The position numbers were made by a program, and so were the translations under genes. A DNA stretch of 64,000 bases from Streptomyces sp. NBC_01381 (GTDB lineage Bacteria; Actinomycetota; Actinomycetes; Streptomycetales; Streptomycetaceae). Shown piece by piece: positions 7,857 to 17,993 of the stretch. Below the pieces are notes generated by a model, which saw nothing but the letters and a program-made list of their open reading frames with translations, ran no database searches and was not told the origin of the DNA. Location: the NCBI RefSeq assembly GCF_026340305.1, contig NZ_JAPEPI010000001.1:2666001-2730000 (forward strand). Reading direction: 5' to 3'. Position 1 is the first letter of the stretch; every line of letters starts with the position of its first letter.

Positions 7857-10589
7857 TCAGGCGTCGCCCCCGGCGGCACCCGGGTCCGCGGCCGTCACAT
7901 CGAGCAGCTGGTAGCGGTCGATGGCCTGCTTCAGTACGGAGCGGTCGAGCTTGCCCTCGCGGGCCAGCTCGGTCAGCACGGCGACCACGATCGACTGCGC
8001 GTCGATGTGGAAGAAGCGGCGTGCGGCACCGCGGGTGTCCGCGAAACCGAAGCCGTCCGCGCCGAGCGACTGATACGTGCCGGGAACCCAGCGCGAGATC
8101 TGGTCGGGGACACTCCGCATCCAGTCGGAGACGGCCACGAACGGGCCCTCGGCGCCGGAGAGCTTCTGCGTCACGTACGGGGTGCGCTGCTCCTCCTCGG
8201 GGTGCAGGAGGTTGTGGCGTTCCACCTCGACCGCCTCGCGGCGCAGTTCGTTCCAGGAGGTCGCCGACCAGACGTCCGCCTTGACGTTCCACTCCGAAGC
8301 GAGGATCTGCTGGGCCTCTACCGCCCACGGCACCGCGACACCGGAGGCGAGGATCTGTGCCGGGATGGCTCCCTGCTCGCCTGCCTTGAAGCGGTAGACG
8401 CCCTTGAGGATGCCGTCGACATCCACATCGGCGGGCTCGGCCGGGTGCTGGATCGGCTCGTTGTAGACGGTGAGGTAGTAGAAGACGTCCTCGCTGTCGG
8501 GGCCGTACATCCGGCGCAGGCCGTCCTTGACGATGTGCGCGATCTCGTAACCGAAGGCCGGGTCGTAGGCGACACAGCCCGGGTTGGTCGAGGCGAGCAA
8601 CTGCGAGTGGCCGTCCGCGTGCTGGAGGCCCTCGCCGGTCAGGGTCGTACGGCCGGCGGTGGCGCCCAGGACGAAGCCGCGGGCCAGCTGGTCGGCCATC
8701 TGCCAGAACTGGTCGCCGGTGCGCTGGAAACCGAACATCGAGTAGAAGACGTACACGGGGATCAGCGGTTCGCCGTGTGTGGCGTAGGCCGAACCCGCGG
8801 CGATGAGGGACGCCGTGCAGCCTGCCTCCGAGATGCCGTCGTGCAGCATCTGGCCCGTGGGCGACTCCTTGTACGCGAGGAGGAGTTCGCGGTCCACGGC
8901 CTCGTACTGCTGGCCGAGCGGGTTGTAGATCTTCGCGCTCGGGAAGAAGGCGTCCATGCCGAAGGTGCGGTACTCATCGGGGGCGATCAGCACGAAGCGC
9001 TTGCCGATCTCCTTGTCCCGCATGAGGTCCTTCAGGATGCGGACGAACGCCATGGTGGTGGCGATCGACTGCTGGCCCGAGCCCTTCTTCGCGGTCGCGT
9101 AGGTCTTGTCCTCGGGGAGCGGCAGCGGCTTCGAGCGCACGACACGGGTCGGGACGTAGCCGCCCAGGCCCTGGCGGCGGTCGTGCATGTACTGGATCTC
9201 TTCGGAGGCCCGGCCCGGGTGGTAGTACGGCGGGGCGCCGCCCTCCAGCTCCTTGTCCGTGATCGGGATGTGCAGACGGTCGCGGAAGCCCTTGAGGTCG
9301 TCGGCCGTCAGCTTCTTCATCTGGTGGGTGGCGTTGCGGCCCTCGAAGTTCGGGCCGAGGGTCCAGCCCTTGACCGTCTGGGCGAGGATCACGGTGGGCT
9401 GGCCCTTGTGGGCCTTGGCCGCCGCGTAGGCCGCGTAGACCTTCTTGTGGTCGTGGCCGCCACGGCCCAGGTGCAGGATCTGCTCGTCGGTCATGTTCTC
9501 GACCATGGCGCGCAGCCGGTGGTCGCCGCCGAAGAAGTGGTCGCGGATATAGGCGCCGGTCTCGGTCGCGTACGTCTGGAACTGGCCGTCGGGCGTCGTG
9601 TTCAGCTTGTTGACCAGGATGCCGTCGCGGTCCTGGGCGAGCAGCGGGTCCCAACTGCGGTCCCACACCAGCTTGATGACGTTCCAGCCGGCGCCGCGGA
9701 ACTGCGACTCAAGCTCCTGGATGATCTTGCCGTTGCCGCGCACCGGGCCGTCGAGGCGCTGGAGGTTGCAGTTGACGACGAAGGTCAGGTTGTCCAGGCC
9801 CTCGCGTGCGGCGATGGAGAGCTGGCCGAGCGACTCGGGCTCGTCCATCTCGCCGTCGCCGAGGTAGGCCCAGACGTGGGACTTGGAGGTGTCGGCGATG
9901 CCGCGCGCCTCCATGTAGCGGTTCATCCGCGCCTGGAAGATCGCGCCGAGCGGGCCCAGGCCCATGGAGACCGTCGGGAACTCCCAGAAGTCCGGCATCA
10001 GGCGCGGGTGCGGATAGGACGACAGGCCGTGGGGAGCCTTCGACTTCTCCTGGCGGAACGCGTCGAGCTGCTGCTCGGAGAGCCGGTCGAGGAGGAACGC
10101 GCGGGCGTAGATACCGGGGGACGCGTGCCCCTGGAAGAAGATCTGGTCGCCGCCGTCGCCCTCGTCCTTGCCACGGAAGAAGTGGTTGAAGCCCACGTCG
10201 TAGAGCGAGGCCGAGGAGGCGAAGGTGGCGATGTGACCGCCGACCCCGATGCCGGGGCGCTGGGCGCGCGAGACCATCACCGCGGCGTTCCAGCGGGTCG
10301 CGTTCAGGACCTTGCGCTCGATCTCCTCGTTTCCGGGGAAGAACGGCTCGTCCTTGGTGGCGATCGTGTTGACGTAGTCCGTGCTGCGCATCTCGGGCAC
10401 GGCGACGCGCTTCTCGCGCGCGCGTTCGATCAGCCGGAGCATCAGGTAGCGGGCCCGCTCGCGGCCGCGTTCGTCGACCGCGGCATCGAGGGAGTCGAGC
10501 CACTCCTGGGTCTCTTCGGGATCGAAGTCCGGGACCTGACTCGGCAGGCCGCCAATGATGATCGGGTTGCGATCGGATCCGGAAGCCAC
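7857..10589 (-). CDS. aceE: Pyruvate dehydrogenase E1 component (homodimeric type)
   Basis: 910 residues, the normal length for the homodimeric E1. It decarboxylates pyruvate and passes the acetyl group to the lipoyl domain of E2, feeding acetyl-CoA to the TCA cycle. The thiamine diphosphate motif starts GDGEMDE at about residue 244 and ends NCN at 273-275. [20 protein letters not shown] in the N-terminal third is typical of AceE. GTG start at 10589 with GAAGGAA upstream. E2 and E3 genes are not adjacent, as is usual in actinomycetes. It is transcribed away from DUF3052, and the 434-bp gap holds both promoters. Confidence 0.97.
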   Translation of the reverse strand: MASGSDRNPIIIGGLPSQVPDFDPEETQEWLDSLDAAVDERGRERARYLMLRLIERAREKRVAVPEMRSTDYVNTIATKDEPFFPGNEEIERKVLNATRWNAAVMVSRAQRPGIGVGGHIATFASSASLYDVGFNHFFRGKDEGDGGDQIFFQGHASPGIYARAFLLDRLSEQQLDAFRQEKSKAPHGLSSYPHPRLMPDFWEFPTVSMGLGPLGAIFQARMNRYMEARGIADTSKSHVWAYLGDGEMDEPESLGQLSIAAREGLDNLTFVVNCNLQRLDGPVRGNGKIIQELESQFRGAGWNVIKLVWDRSWDPLLAQDRDGILVNKLNTTPDGQFQTYATETGAYIRDHFFGGDHRLRAMVENMTDEQILHLGRGGHDHKKVYAAYAAAKAHKGQPTVILAQTVKGWTLGPNFEGRNATHQMKKLTADDLKGFRDRLHIPITDKELEGGAPPYYHPGRASEEIQYMHDRRQGLGGYVPTRVVRSKPLPLPEDKTYATAKKGSGQQSIATTMAFVRILKDLMRDKEIGKRFVLIAPDEYRTFGMDAFFPSAKIYNPLGQQYEAVDRELLLAYKESPTGQMLHDGISEAGCTASLIAAGSAYATHGEPLIPVYVFYSMFGFQRTGDQFWQMADQLARGFVLGATAGRTTLTGEGLQHADGHSQLLASTNPGCVAYDPAFGYEIAHIVKDGLRRMYGPDSEDVFYYLTVYNEPIQHPAEPADVDVDGILKGVYRFKAGEQGAIPAQILASGVAVPWAVEAQQILASEWNVKADVWSATSWNELRREAVEVERHNLLHPEEEQRTPYVTQKLSGAEGPFVAVSDWMRSVPDQISRWVPGTYQSLGADGFGFADTRGAARRFFHIDAQSIVVAVLTELAREGKLDRSVLKQAIDRYQLLDVTAADPGAAGGDA

Positions 10590-11023
10590 GCTGTTCCTTC
10601 GCTGTTGGGGCTTTCGCCTGGGTTCTGCCTGGCTGTGAGACGTTCCCCATCGTGTACCGCGGGGGCGGAATCGTCATCTCTACCGAGAGGTAACAGAGAG
10701 GTCCGCGCGGTGGCCCTGGGGTAGGCTCGGCCAAATCGCAACGATACGCCCATCCTGCCTAGTCGCTTCGTAAGGTCGTTCGGACGTCAGTCCCCATCGG
10801 CCCGCATCGGCGCCGTACGAGCGAAGTACGCGCCAGGAACGCGCGAAGAAGGATCTGGCAGATGGGTCTTGAGTTGCGGCGACACGGCCGGGAACGTCAC
10901 CGTTTCAGCGGTCTTGACGGCCGGGTACTTGCGCGATCCGTCCCGCCCGTGTGGACTACGGCCAACGCCCCGCGCACGCGCGTGGCTGAAGGCATACCCA
11001 AAAACATGATCAGGAGGCAATCC
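10590..11023. other. Divergent intergenic region between aceE and DUF3052 gene
   Basis: 434 bp without a convincing gene. It must contain promoters for both flanking genes. On the plus strand TTGACG occurs near 10914 as a possible -35. A short dyad CCTCT/AGAGG-like lies near 10680. I cannot assign a specific operator. Confidence 0.5.
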
Positions 11024-11455
11024 GTGAGCGCGACCGCGGACCACGCGGAGACGAACCTTGCCGTAAGGCTTGGTTTCCAGCCCGAACAGGTGGTCCAGGA
11101 GATCGGCTACGACGACGACGTCGATCAGGAGCTCCGCGAGGTCATCGAAGAGACCATTGGCTCCGAGCTCGTCGACGAGGACTACGACGACGTGGCTGAT
11201 GCCGTGGTGCTCTGGTTCCGTGAGGACGACGGGGACCTGACTGATGCGCTGGTGGATGCCATCGCGTACATGGAGGAGGGCGGCCACATCCTGCTGCTGA
11301 CTCCGAAGACCGGTCGGGAGGGTTACGTCGAGCCGAGTGACATCGGTGAGGCGGCCACCACCGCGGGTCTGTCCCAGACCAAGAGCATCAACGCAGGCAA
11401 GGACTGGAGCGGCAGCCGCCTGCTCACGCCGAAGGCGGCAGCCAAGAAGCGCTAG
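11024..11455 (+). CDS. DUF3052 family protein
   Basis: 143 residues, cytoplasmic and acidic. Recognisable from LAVRLGFQPEQVVQEIGYDD, the acidic stretch DEDYDDVADAV, and LLTPKTGREGYVEPSDI. It is actinobacteria-specific and, from memory of other genomes, commonly sits beside aceE. No biochemical function is established that I can name. GTG 11024 has GGAGG six bases upstream; the open frame further upstream lacks coding character. A 12-bp hairpin follows. Confidence 0.9.
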   Translation: MSATADHAETNLAVRLGFQPEQVVQEIGYDDDVDQELREVIEETIGSELVDEDYDDVADAVVLWFREDDGDLTDALVDAIAYMEEGGHILLLTPKTGREGYVEPSDIGEAATTAGLSQTKSINAGKDWSGSRLLTPKAAAKKR

Positions 11456-11491
11456 CCACTCGCGCGAGCCGCGACCCCAGCAGAGACCGCT

Positions 11492-11529
11492 GTGAGGCCC
11501 CCGTCGACATCTGTCGGCGGGGGCCTCAC
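11492..11529 (+). terminator. Hairpin terminator after DUF3052 gene
   Basis: GTGAGGCCCCCG and CGGGGGCCTCAC form a perfect 12-bp stem with a 14-base loop, 36 bp past the stop codon. Confidence 0.7.
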
Positions 11530-11666
11530 GCATGCGTGAGGTGAACGTCCGATGTACGTGTGCGGCGGGGGACCGATGCGCCCAAAGGGGCGCAGACCGG
11601 CGGACGTAGGGTGGGTGTCACCCGAACAGCCCCACCGGAGGGGCACCGTCGAAGGGATGCGTACTC

Positions 11667-12134
11667 ATGGCGCTCGCTGGACTCGTGACCGGCACCAAGG
11701 CCCCGGACTTCGAGCTGAAGGACAATCACGGGCGGACCGTGCGGCTCTCGGACTTCCGCGGCGAGAAGAACGTGGTCCTGCTCTTCTATCCGTTCGCGTT
11801 CACCGGCGTCTGCACCGGCGAGCTCTGCGCGCTCCGTGACGAGCTGCCGAAGTTCGTCAACGACGACACGCAGCTCCTCGCCGTCTCGAACGACTCCATG
11901 CACACGCTGCGGGTATTCGCCGAACAGGAGGGTCTGGAGTACCCCCTGTTGGCCGACTTCTGGCCGCACGGCGAGGTCTCGCGCGCGTACGAGGTCTTCG
12001 ACGAGGAGAAGGGCTGCTCGGTGCGCGGCACCTTCATCATCGACAAGGAGGGCGTGGTGCGCTGGACTGTCGTCAACGGCCTGCCGGACGCCCGTGACCT
12101 CAATGAGTACGTCAAGGCACTCGACACCCTGTGA
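11667..12134 (+). CDS. Peroxiredoxin, AhpE/BCP-like
   Basis: 155 residues with a thioredoxin fold. The peroxidatic Cys49 lies in [14 protein letters not shown], the AhpE-type active site. A second Cys54 and Cys117 (KGCSVRG) are candidates for a resolving role. It reduces hydrogen peroxide and organic or peroxynitrite substrates in the cytosol. ATG 11667 has GAAGGGAT upstream. The 3' end is embedded in a 24-bp tandem duplication that includes the stop codon. It sits directly before the TerD genes, which fits an oxidative/metal stress neighbourhood. Confidence 0.92.
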   Translation: MALAGLVTGTKAPDFELKDNHGRTVRLSDFRGEKNVVLLFYPFAFTGVCTGELCALRDELPKFVNDDTQLLAVSNDSMHTLRVFAEQEGLEYPLLADFWPHGEVSRAYEVFDEEKGCSVRGTFIIDKEGVVRWTVVNGLPDARDLNEYVKALDTL

Positions 12135-12170
12135 TTCCTCAGGGGTGACACCCTGTGATTCTTCAGGTGC
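12123..12170 (+). repeat. 24-bp tandem duplication spanning the peroxiredoxin stop codon
   Basis: Two copies of a 24-bp unit beginning GACACCCTGTGATTC (12123-12146 and 12147-12170), differing at few positions. The TGA stop lies in the first copy and is repeated in the second. Confidence 0.8.
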
Positions 12171-12273
12171 AGAGCCTGTGGCGGCCGGGAACCGGTCACT
12201 AGGATCCACTCGTTGATCTGATGGCAAAGCACGACTGGGGCTCCCCGCCCCTGGACAACTATTGGGAGGACTT

Positions 12274-12849
12274 GTGGGAGTCAGCCTCAGCAAGGGCGGC
12301 AACGTATCGCTGAGCAAGGAGGCGCCCGGCCTGACCGCTGTTCTGATCGGTCTGGGCTGGGACGTCCGCACCACGACGGGTACGGACTTCGACCTCGACG
12401 CCAGCGCGATCCTGACCAACGCCGAGGGCAAGGTCAGCAGCGACGGCAACTTCGTGTTCTTCAACAACCTGAAGAGCCCGGACGGATCCGTCGAGCACAC
12501 GGGTGACAACACCACCGGTGAGGGCGAGGGCGACGACGAGGCGATCAAGGTCGACCTGGCCGCCGTCCCGGCCGACGTGGACAAGATCGTCTTCCCGGTC
12601 TCGATCTACGAGGCCGAGTCCCGCCAGCAGTCGTTCGGCCAGGTTCGCAACGCGTTCATCCGCGTCGTGAACCAGGCGGGCGGCGCGGAGATCGCGCGGT
12701 ACGACCTCTCCGAGGACGCCTCGACGGAGACGGCGATGGTCTTCGGCGAGCTGTACCGCAACGGCGCCGAGTGGAAGTTCCGCGCCGTGGGCCAGGGTTA
12801 CGCATCGGGCCTGCGCGGCATCGCGCAGGACTTCGGCGTCAACGTCTGA
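12274..12849 (+). CDS. TerD family stress/tellurium resistance protein
   Basis: 191 residues, a full-length TerD domain. It begins [16 protein letters not shown] and shows the calcium-site segments [10 protein letters not shown] and [13 protein letters not shown], then [12 protein letters not shown] and the C-terminal [17 protein letters not shown]. TerD proteins bind Ca2+ and are linked to tellurite and general stress tolerance at the membrane face. GTG 12274 sits four bases after GGGAGG. It forms a co-directional set with the next TerD gene and the TerC-like gene. It is very similar to the following gene, so the pair looks like a tandem gene duplication. Confidence 0.95.
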   Translation: MGVSLSKGGNVSLSKEAPGLTAVLIGLGWDVRTTTGTDFDLDASAILTNAEGKVSSDGNFVFFNNLKSPDGSVEHTGDNTTGEGEGDDEAIKVDLAAVPADVDKIVFPVSIYEAESRQQSFGQVRNAFIRVVNQAGGAEIARYDLSEDASTETAMVFGELYRNGAEWKFRAVGQGYASGLRGIAQDFGVNV

Positions 12850-13012
12850 GCCGAGTAACACCCTCCGCCTTGCCGTCCGGCGCCGCACACCACCCGTGCG
12901 GCGCCGGACGTGCTCGGCATCGCTTGCTCAACTGCTCAACCGCTCAACTCCCGCTCCCACAACAGGGGAGTCCTGGGAACTCTTGCTCTCGAACCACGGG
13001 GAGGACCACATC

Positions 13013-13588
13013 ATGGGCGTCACGCTCGCCAAGGGAGGCAATGTCTCCCTCTCCAAGGCCGCACCGAACCTCACACAGGTCCTGGTCGGACTCGGCTGGG
13101 ACGCGCGCTCCACCACCGGCGCACCCTTCGACCTCGACGCCAGCGCGCTGATGTGCAACTCGGGCCGGGTTCTGGGGGACGAGTGGTTCGTCTTCTACAA
13201 CAACCTGAAGAGCCCGGACGGCTCTGTCGAACACACCGGCGACAACCTCACGGGTGAGGGCGACGGGGACGACGAGTCGCTCCTGATCGACCTCTCCAAG
13301 GTTCCCGCCGACGTGGACAAGATCGTCTTCCCTGTCTCGATCCATGACGCGGACAATCGCGGGCAGACCTTCGGCCAGGTCAGCAACGCCTTCATCCGCG
13401 TGGTCAACCAGGCCGACCTCCAGGAACTCGCGCGCTACGACCTCAGCGAGGACGCCTCCACGGAGACCGCGATGATCTTCGGCGAGGTGTACCGGTACGG
13501 CGGTGAATGGAAGTTCCGTGCCGTTGGGCAGGGGTACGCGTCGGGACTGCGGGGCATCGCTCTAGACTTCGGGGTCAATGTTTCGTAA
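13013..13588 (+). CDS. TerD family stress/tellurium resistance protein (second copy)
   Basis: 191 residues, the same length as its upstream paralog and alike along its whole length. The Ca2+-binding acidic elements are kept ([24 protein letters not shown]). ATG 13013 has GGGAGGA seven bases upstream. The open frame extends back to 12896, but that part is non-coding in character. The TerC-like gene follows 64 bp later, consistent with one Ter transcription unit. Confidence 0.95.
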   Translation: MGVTLAKGGNVSLSKAAPNLTQVLVGLGWDARSTTGAPFDLDASALMCNSGRVLGDEWFVFYNNLKSPDGSVEHTGDNLTGEGDGDDESLLIDLSKVPADVDKIVFPVSIHDADNRGQTFGQVSNAFIRVVNQADLQELARYDLSEDASTETAMIFGEVYRYGGEWKFRAVGQGYASGLRGIALDFGVNVS

Positions 13589-13652
13589 AGCCGGGGACCG
13601 GCGCGGGGGAGACCGCTAAACGGGAGCCCGTACACACACGATTGGGTAGCCA

Positions 13653-14798
13653 GTGCTTCTGAAAACCTTCGGCTGGTCGTTCGCGGTTACCGCGCTCGGC
13701 CTGGTCGCGGCGGTGCTCTACGGGGGGTGGACGGGATTCGGGGTCGTGGCGATCCTGTCGGTCCTCGAGATCTCGCTGTCCTTCGACAACGCGGTGGTCA
13801 ACGCCGGGATCCTGAAGAAGATGAATGCCTTCTGGCAGAAGATCTTCCTCACCATCGGTGTGCTGATCGCCGTCTTCGGCATGCGGCTTGTGTTCCCCGT
13901 CGCGATCGTGGCCATCAGCGCCAAGATCGGCCCCATCGAGGCCGTGCGGCTCGCGCTCAATGACAAGGACCAGTACCAGCAGCTGGTCACCGACGCGCAC
14001 CCGTCGATCGCCGCCTTCGGTGGCATGTTCCTGTTGATGATCTTCCTCGACTTCATCTTCGAGGACCGTGACATCAAGTGGCTGGGCTGGCTCGAGCGCC
14101 CGCTCGCCAAGCTCGGCAAGATCGACATGCTGTCGGTCTGCATCGCGCTCATCGTGCTCATGGTCTCCGCGATGACCGTCGCCACCCACGCCCACCAGCA
14201 TGGCGGCACGCACGTGGACAAGGCGGAGACGGTGCTTCTCTCCGGCGTCGCCGGACTCATCACGTATCTCATCGTGGGCGGACTCTCCGGCTACTTCGAG
14301 AACAAGATCGAGGAAGAGGAGGAACGCGAGCACGAGGAGGAGGAAGCGGCCAGGCGGAGCGGCAAGAAGGTTCCTGCGGTCGTCCTGGCCGGCAAGGCCG
14401 CGTTCTTCATGTTCCTCTACCTCGAGGTCCTGGACGCGTCGTTCTCCTTCGACGGCGTCATCGGCGCCTTCGCCATCACCAACGACATCGTCCTGATGGC
14501 GCTCGGCCTCGGCATCGGCGCGATGTACGTCCGGTCGCTCACGGTCTACCTGGTCCGCCAGGGCACCCTCGACGACTACGTCTACCTGGAGCACGGCGCG
14601 CACTACGCGATCGGCGCCCTCGCGGTGCTCCTGCTCGTCACGATCCAGTACGAGATCCACGAGGTCATCACCGGCAGCATCGGCGTCCTCCTGATCGCCT
14701 GGTCCTTCTGGTCGTCCGTACGCCGCAACCGCGCGCTGGCGGCGGCCGAAGGGGACTCGGGATCGGACGAGAAGGCCGAGGTCTCGTCCGGCGTCTGA
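13653..14798 (+). CDS. TerC-like integral membrane protein (DUF475)
   Basis: 381 residues with nine or so membrane helices and two pseudo-symmetric signature motifs: EISLSFDNAVVNA (about residues 38-50) and DASFSFDGVIGAFAITND (about 262-279). The paired acidic residues in these motifs are the expected metal-binding centre. A charged cytoplasmic linker (EEEEEREHEEEEAARR) separates the halves. TerC proteins associate with TerD at the membrane and are thought to handle metal ions such as Mn2+. GTG start at 13653. The stop codon begins a run of 8-bp repeats. Confidence 0.93.
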   Translation: MLLKTFGWSFAVTALGLVAAVLYGGWTGFGVVAILSVLEISLSFDNAVVNAGILKKMNAFWQKIFLTIGVLIAVFGMRLVFPVAIVAISAKIGPIEAVRLALNDKDQYQQLVTDAHPSIAAFGGMFLLMIFLDFIFEDRDIKWLGWLERPLAKLGKIDMLSVCIALIVLMVSAMTVATHAHQHGGTHVDKAETVLLSGVAGLITYLIVGGLSGYFENKIEEEEEREHEEEEAARRSGKKVPAVVLAGKAAFFMFLYLEVLDASFSFDGVIGAFAITNDIVLMALGLGIGAMYVRSLTVYLVRQGTLDDYVYLEHGAHYAIGALAVLLLVTIQYEIHEVITGSIGVLLIAWSFWSSVRRNRALAAAEGDSGSDEKAEVSSGV

Positions 14799-14826
14799 CG
14801 CTCTGACGCTCTGACGTTCTGACCTC
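14795..14826 (+). repeat. 8-bp tandem repeat over the TerC-like stop codon
   Basis: CTGACGCT, CTGACGCT, CTGACGTT, CTGACCTC in direct succession. The gene's TGA stop is within the first unit. Confidence 0.7.
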
Positions 14827-14864
14827 CGGGGTGTGACCGGGGGCCCAGTGAGGAACGCTTCAGC

Positions 14865-14902
14865 GGGGCGGTCTTCGAGGAGGACTCCTCGAAGACCGCC
14901 CC
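14865..14902 (+). terminator. Strong hairpin between TerC-like and TerD-like genes
   Basis: GGGGCGGTCTTCGAGGAG and its exact complement surround a 2-base centre (18-bp perfect inverted repeat). It ends the TerD-TerD-TerC unit and lies 33 bp before the next ATG, so it could also affect that gene. Confidence 0.75.
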
Positions 14903-14935
14903 GTTCGGTATACGCACGCGACTTTGGGGGCGGCA

Positions 14936-15682
14936 ATGTCCTTCTGGGACGGTTTATGGCGTGGGCGCTCGATGGACTTCGAGTCGGGCAGCGCCGCGAC
15001 CAACTCGATCGAACTCACCAAGCGGCATCCGACGGTCTCGCTCAACAAACAGGGCGCGGCCACCGGCAATCTGCGGGTTAACCTCTCCTGGCAGATGCGT
15101 ACGTCCGACATCATCGGCAAGCAGCGCGGGGGCGGCGGTCTGCTGCGGCACCCCTTCAAGATGTTCCAGCCCGACGTGGTGCAGGCGCACACCCAGGGCG
15201 TGGTCAACGTGGACCTGGACCTCGGCTGTCTGTACGAGATGGTGGACGGCGCCAAGGGTGTCGTACAGCCGCTCGGCAGCTTCTTCGGGAGCCTCAACGC
15301 CCCGCCGTACGTGAAGCTGAGCGGTGACGACCGGTTCGGTTCGCCGTCCGGCGAGACGGTCTATGTGAACCTCGACCACCGCGAGTCGATCAAGCGGCTG
15401 CTGTTCTTCGCGTACATCTACGACCAGACGCCCGCCTTCGACCGCACGCACGCCAAGGTGACGCTCTACCCCAGCAACGGCCCGCGGATCGAGATCGACC
15501 TCGACGAGCGCCAGCCGCAGGCCAGGTCGTGTGCTGTGGCCTCGCTGGAGAACGTCAAGGGTGAGCTGGTCGTGCGCCGCGAGGTGAAGTTCGTGTACGG
15601 CTTCCAGGCCGAGCTCGACCGGCTGTACGGCTGGGGCCTGCAGTGGGGCCGGGGCTACAAGGCGAAGGCGGGCGGCGGCTGA
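14936..15682 (+). CDS. TerD-fold tellurium resistance-associated protein
   Basis: 248 residues. The N-terminus MSFWDGLWRGRSMDF and SAATNSIELTKRHPTVSL are typical of a longer TerD-superfamily branch found in Streptomyces ter clusters. Core strands include NVDLDLGCLYEM, LSGDDRFGSPSGETVYVNL and RLLFFAYIYD. Loops are longer than in the 191-residue TerD proteins, and the exact Ca2+ ligands are less clear. ATG 14936 has a weak GGGG upstream. Its own promoter must lie in or past the preceding hairpin. Role inferred from family and location. Confidence 0.85.
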   Translation: MSFWDGLWRGRSMDFESGSAATNSIELTKRHPTVSLNKQGAATGNLRVNLSWQMRTSDIIGKQRGGGGLLRHPFKMFQPDVVQAHTQGVVNVDLDLGCLYEMVDGAKGVVQPLGSFFGSLNAPPYVKLSGDDRFGSPSGETVYVNLDHRESIKRLLFFAYIYDQTPAFDRTHAKVTLYPSNGPRIEIDLDERQPQARSCAVASLENVKGELVVRREVKFVYGFQAELDRLYGWGLQWGRGYKAKAGGG

Positions 15683-15694
15683 GTGCCTCCCTGC

Positions 15695-15711
15695 GGGGCG
15701 CCGAACGCCCC
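15695..15711. terminator. Small hairpin in the convergent gap
   Basis: GGGGCG-CCGAA-CGCCCC between two convergent TerD-fold genes (48-bp gap). Likely a short bidirectional terminator. Confidence 0.45.
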
Positions 15712-15730
15712 CTGCGGAGCCCGCCCCCGC

Positions 15731-16618
15731 TCAGCGGTTCAGGAACTGCGGCCCCTGCGGGGGCAGCCGGAAGTTCGGGTCGGGCATCGGCGTGACCGGC
15801 TGCGGATAGCCGTACGAAGGCTGTGCGACCGGCGCCGGCTGGGCGGGCGCGGGCTGCGGATAGCCGTACGAAGGCTGCGGCATGGGCTGGCGCGTGGGCT
15901 CGGGCGGATAGCCGTACGAGGGCTGGGGTGCCGGCGCGGGGAAGGGCCGCGGGACCGGCGCGGTGGGCGCGGCGGACGACGGGAAGGGCCCTGGATCGGG
16001 CTGCGGCTGCGGCTGGGCCTGAGCCTGGGCCGGCTGCGGGAGCGAGGCCTCGGGCGTCGGCTCCGGCACGGCCTCCGACTCGTCCACGGAGATGCCGAAG
16101 TCGCCGGCGAGGCCCTCCAGGCCGTTCAGATAGCCCTCGCCCAGGGCGCGGAACTTCCAGGCGTCGGCGCGGCGGTAGAGCTCGCCGCAGATCAGCGCGG
16201 TCTCGGCGCCGGTCTGCGGGGTGATGTCGAAGTACGCGAGAGGTTCGCCCTCGGTGGTGGCGGCGTCGTACAGCAGGATCCGCAGCGCGCGTACGCGCTC
16301 GAAGGGGACGTCCTCCGCCGATGCGACGAGCAGGACCCGGCTCACAGCCGGATCGAGGCCCGCCATGTCCGTCTGGATCGTGTCGGTCAGGCCCTCGGCG
16401 ACCCGCTTCTTGCCGAGCCGCCAGACCTTGCCGGAGGGGTGGCGCGGCTGGTTGTAGAAGACGAAGTCCTCGTCGGACCGCACGCGGCCGTCGGTGCCAA
16501 GGAGGAGCGCCGACGCGTCGACGTCGGGGACTCCCTGTCCCGGGGTCCAGCGCAGCACGGCGCGGACGGCCGTGGCTTCGAGCGGGACGTTCGACCCCTT
16601 CAACATCGCGTGCGTCAT
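15731..16618 (-). CDS. TerD-domain protein with Pro/Gln-rich tail
   Basis: 295 residues. A TerD domain (about 1-180) is followed by a low-complexity Pro/Ala/Gln tail with repeated QPSYGYP motifs (four imperfect copies). The domain keeps DVDASALLL but lacks the second acidic Ca2+ element of the other TerD proteins, having [13 protein letters not shown] instead. It may therefore bind Ca2+ poorly or not at all. ATG 16618 has GCAGGA about eight bases upstream. It is divergent from the CitE-like gene, so it may be co-regulated with the metabolite operon through the shared gap. Confidence 0.88.
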   Translation of the reverse strand: MTHAMLKGSNVPLEATAVRAVLRWTPGQGVPDVDASALLLGTDGRVRSDEDFVFYNQPRHPSGKVWRLGKKRVAEGLTDTIQTDMAGLDPAVSRVLLVASAEDVPFERVRALRILLYDAATTEGEPLAYFDITPQTGAETALICGELYRRADAWKFRALGEGYLNGLEGLAGDFGISVDESEAVPEPTPEASLPQPAQAQAQPQPQPDPGPFPSSAAPTAPVPRPFPAPAPQPSYGYPPEPTRQPMPQPSYGYPQPAPAQPAPVAQPSYGYPQPVTPMPDPNFRLPPQGPQFLNR

Positions 16619-16728
16619 GCGGTCATCCTGCCTTCCCGGTCGCGGACGGGACAACGCGGGGGTGACTGTGTGTGGTGTCTGTGTCTGACATGGCCGGGTT
16701 ACCTGAATTTCATGCCCATGGGGAACCC

Positions 16729-16755
16729 TTGACACCCGTCCCTACGTACTATTAC
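16729..16755 (+). promoter_or_regulatory. Candidate promoter of the Ter metabolite operon
   Basis: A perfect TTGACA (16729-16734) is followed by TATTAC (16750-16755, 15-base spacer) or TTACCG (17-base spacer). The first gene starts at 16801. Assignment rests on sequence resemblance only. Confidence 0.45.
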
Positions 16756-16800
16756 CGGCCACATCACGTCGGACCGCGCCGACGAGTACAGGGGAATTTC

Positions 16801-17967
16801 ATGCGTCATTTCGGGCATATCGCCCCAGAGGTGCGACAGCGCCTCTTCCATCGGGAGCCGTGCGACTTCACCGCCGACTCCTCTCCCCGCCTGCTTGCGG
16901 CGGCGCTCGGCGCCACGCTGTACAGCCCTGCCACACGCCCCCGGCTCGCCGACGACATCCTCAAACAGGCCGGGCGTGGCGTGATCTCGATGGTGCTCTG
17001 CCTCGAAGACTCGATCGACGACGCGGAAGTCGTCGGGGCCGAGGAGAACCTGGTCAGGCAGTTCGCGGACCTTGCCGCCCGGAAGGACGCCAAGCCGCCG
17101 CTGCTGTTCATCCGGGTCCGCACCCCCGAGCAGATAGCCGACCTCGCCCAGCGCCTCGGCGACGGCATCCGTCTGCTGTCCGGATTCGTGCTCCCCAAGT
17201 TCACCGAGGAGCGCGGAGTCCCCTTCCTGGAGTCGCTCTCCGCGGCCGAGGCGGCGACCGGGCGGCGGCTCTTCGCGATGCCCGTCCTCGAGTCGCCCGA
17301 GCTGCTGCACCTGGAGAGCCGCACGGAGAACCTCGCCGGGATCGCCCGCACCGTCGACAAGTACCGCGAGCGGGTGCTCGCGCTGCGCCTCGGCGTCACC
17401 GACTTCTGCTCCGCGTACGGCCTGCGCAGGCCGCCGCACATGACCGCGTACGACGTCCACATCGTGGCCTCCGTCATCGCCGACGTGGTCAATGTCCTCG
17501 GCAGGGCCGACGGCACGGGCTTCACCGTGACCGGTCCGGTGTGGGAGTACTTCCGCGTCCAGGAGAGAATGTTCAAGCCGCAGCTGCGCCGCAGCCCCTT
17601 CCTGGAAGGGCGGGCGGAGGAGCTGCGGCAGGCGCTCATCGAGCACGACATCGACGGGCTGCTCCGCGAGATCGAGCTGGACCGGGCCAACGGCCTGCTC
17701 GGCAAGACCTGCATCCACCCCTCGCACGTGCTGCCCGTGCACGCCCTCTCGGTCGTCAGCCACGAGGAGTTCAGCGACGCCGAGGACATCCTGCGCCCGG
17801 AGCGGGGCGGCGGCGGGGTCATGCGCTCGGCGTACACGAACAAGATGAACGAGGTGAAGCCGCACCGCGCCTGGGCCGAGCGGACCCTGCAGCGCGCCGA
17901 GGTGTTCGGCGTCGCGCGCGAGGACATCGGCTTCGTGGAGCTGCTCACCGCCGGGCTCTCCGGTTGA
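16801..17967 (+). CDS. CitE-like HpcH/HpaI aldolase/citrate lyase family protein
   Basis: 388 residues with a TIM-barrel lyase fold. Features seen: SMVLCLEDSIDDAEV (metal-ligand Glu/Asp), LLFIRVRTPE (Arg), and FAMPVLESPELL (Glu). It ends with long helices around HPSHVLPVHALS. It should cleave or form a C-C bond in a CoA-independent or acyl metabolite. Family studies of Ter operons (Anantharaman, Iyer and Aravind) place such a lyase in a pathway making a nucleoside-like metabolite. ATG 16801 has AGGGGAA upstream. The next gene begins 26 bp downstream, and the three genes 16801-21301 form an operon. Confidence 0.88.
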   Translation: MRHFGHIAPEVRQRLFHREPCDFTADSSPRLLAAALGATLYSPATRPRLADDILKQAGRGVISMVLCLEDSIDDAEVVGAEENLVRQFADLAARKDAKPPLLFIRVRTPEQIADLAQRLGDGIRLLSGFVLPKFTEERGVPFLESLSAAEAATGRRLFAMPVLESPELLHLESRTENLAGIARTVDKYRERVLALRLGVTDFCSAYGLRRPPHMTAYDVHIVASVIADVVNVLGRADGTGFTVTGPVWEYFRVQERMFKPQLRRSPFLEGRAEELRQALIEHDIDGLLREIELDRANGLLGKTCIHPSHVLPVHALSVVSHEEFSDAEDILRPERGGGGVMRSAYTNKMNEVKPHRAWAERTLQRAEVFGVAREDIGFVELLTAGLSG

Positions 17968-17993
17968 GGAACGTGTTGAGGAACGTAAGGACT

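Noticed and set aside
7728..10724. Long plus-strand open frame across aceE
   Set aside because: Antisense to a well-conserved enzyme; composition is of shadow type (Val/Arg/Gly/Leu-rich), no domain.
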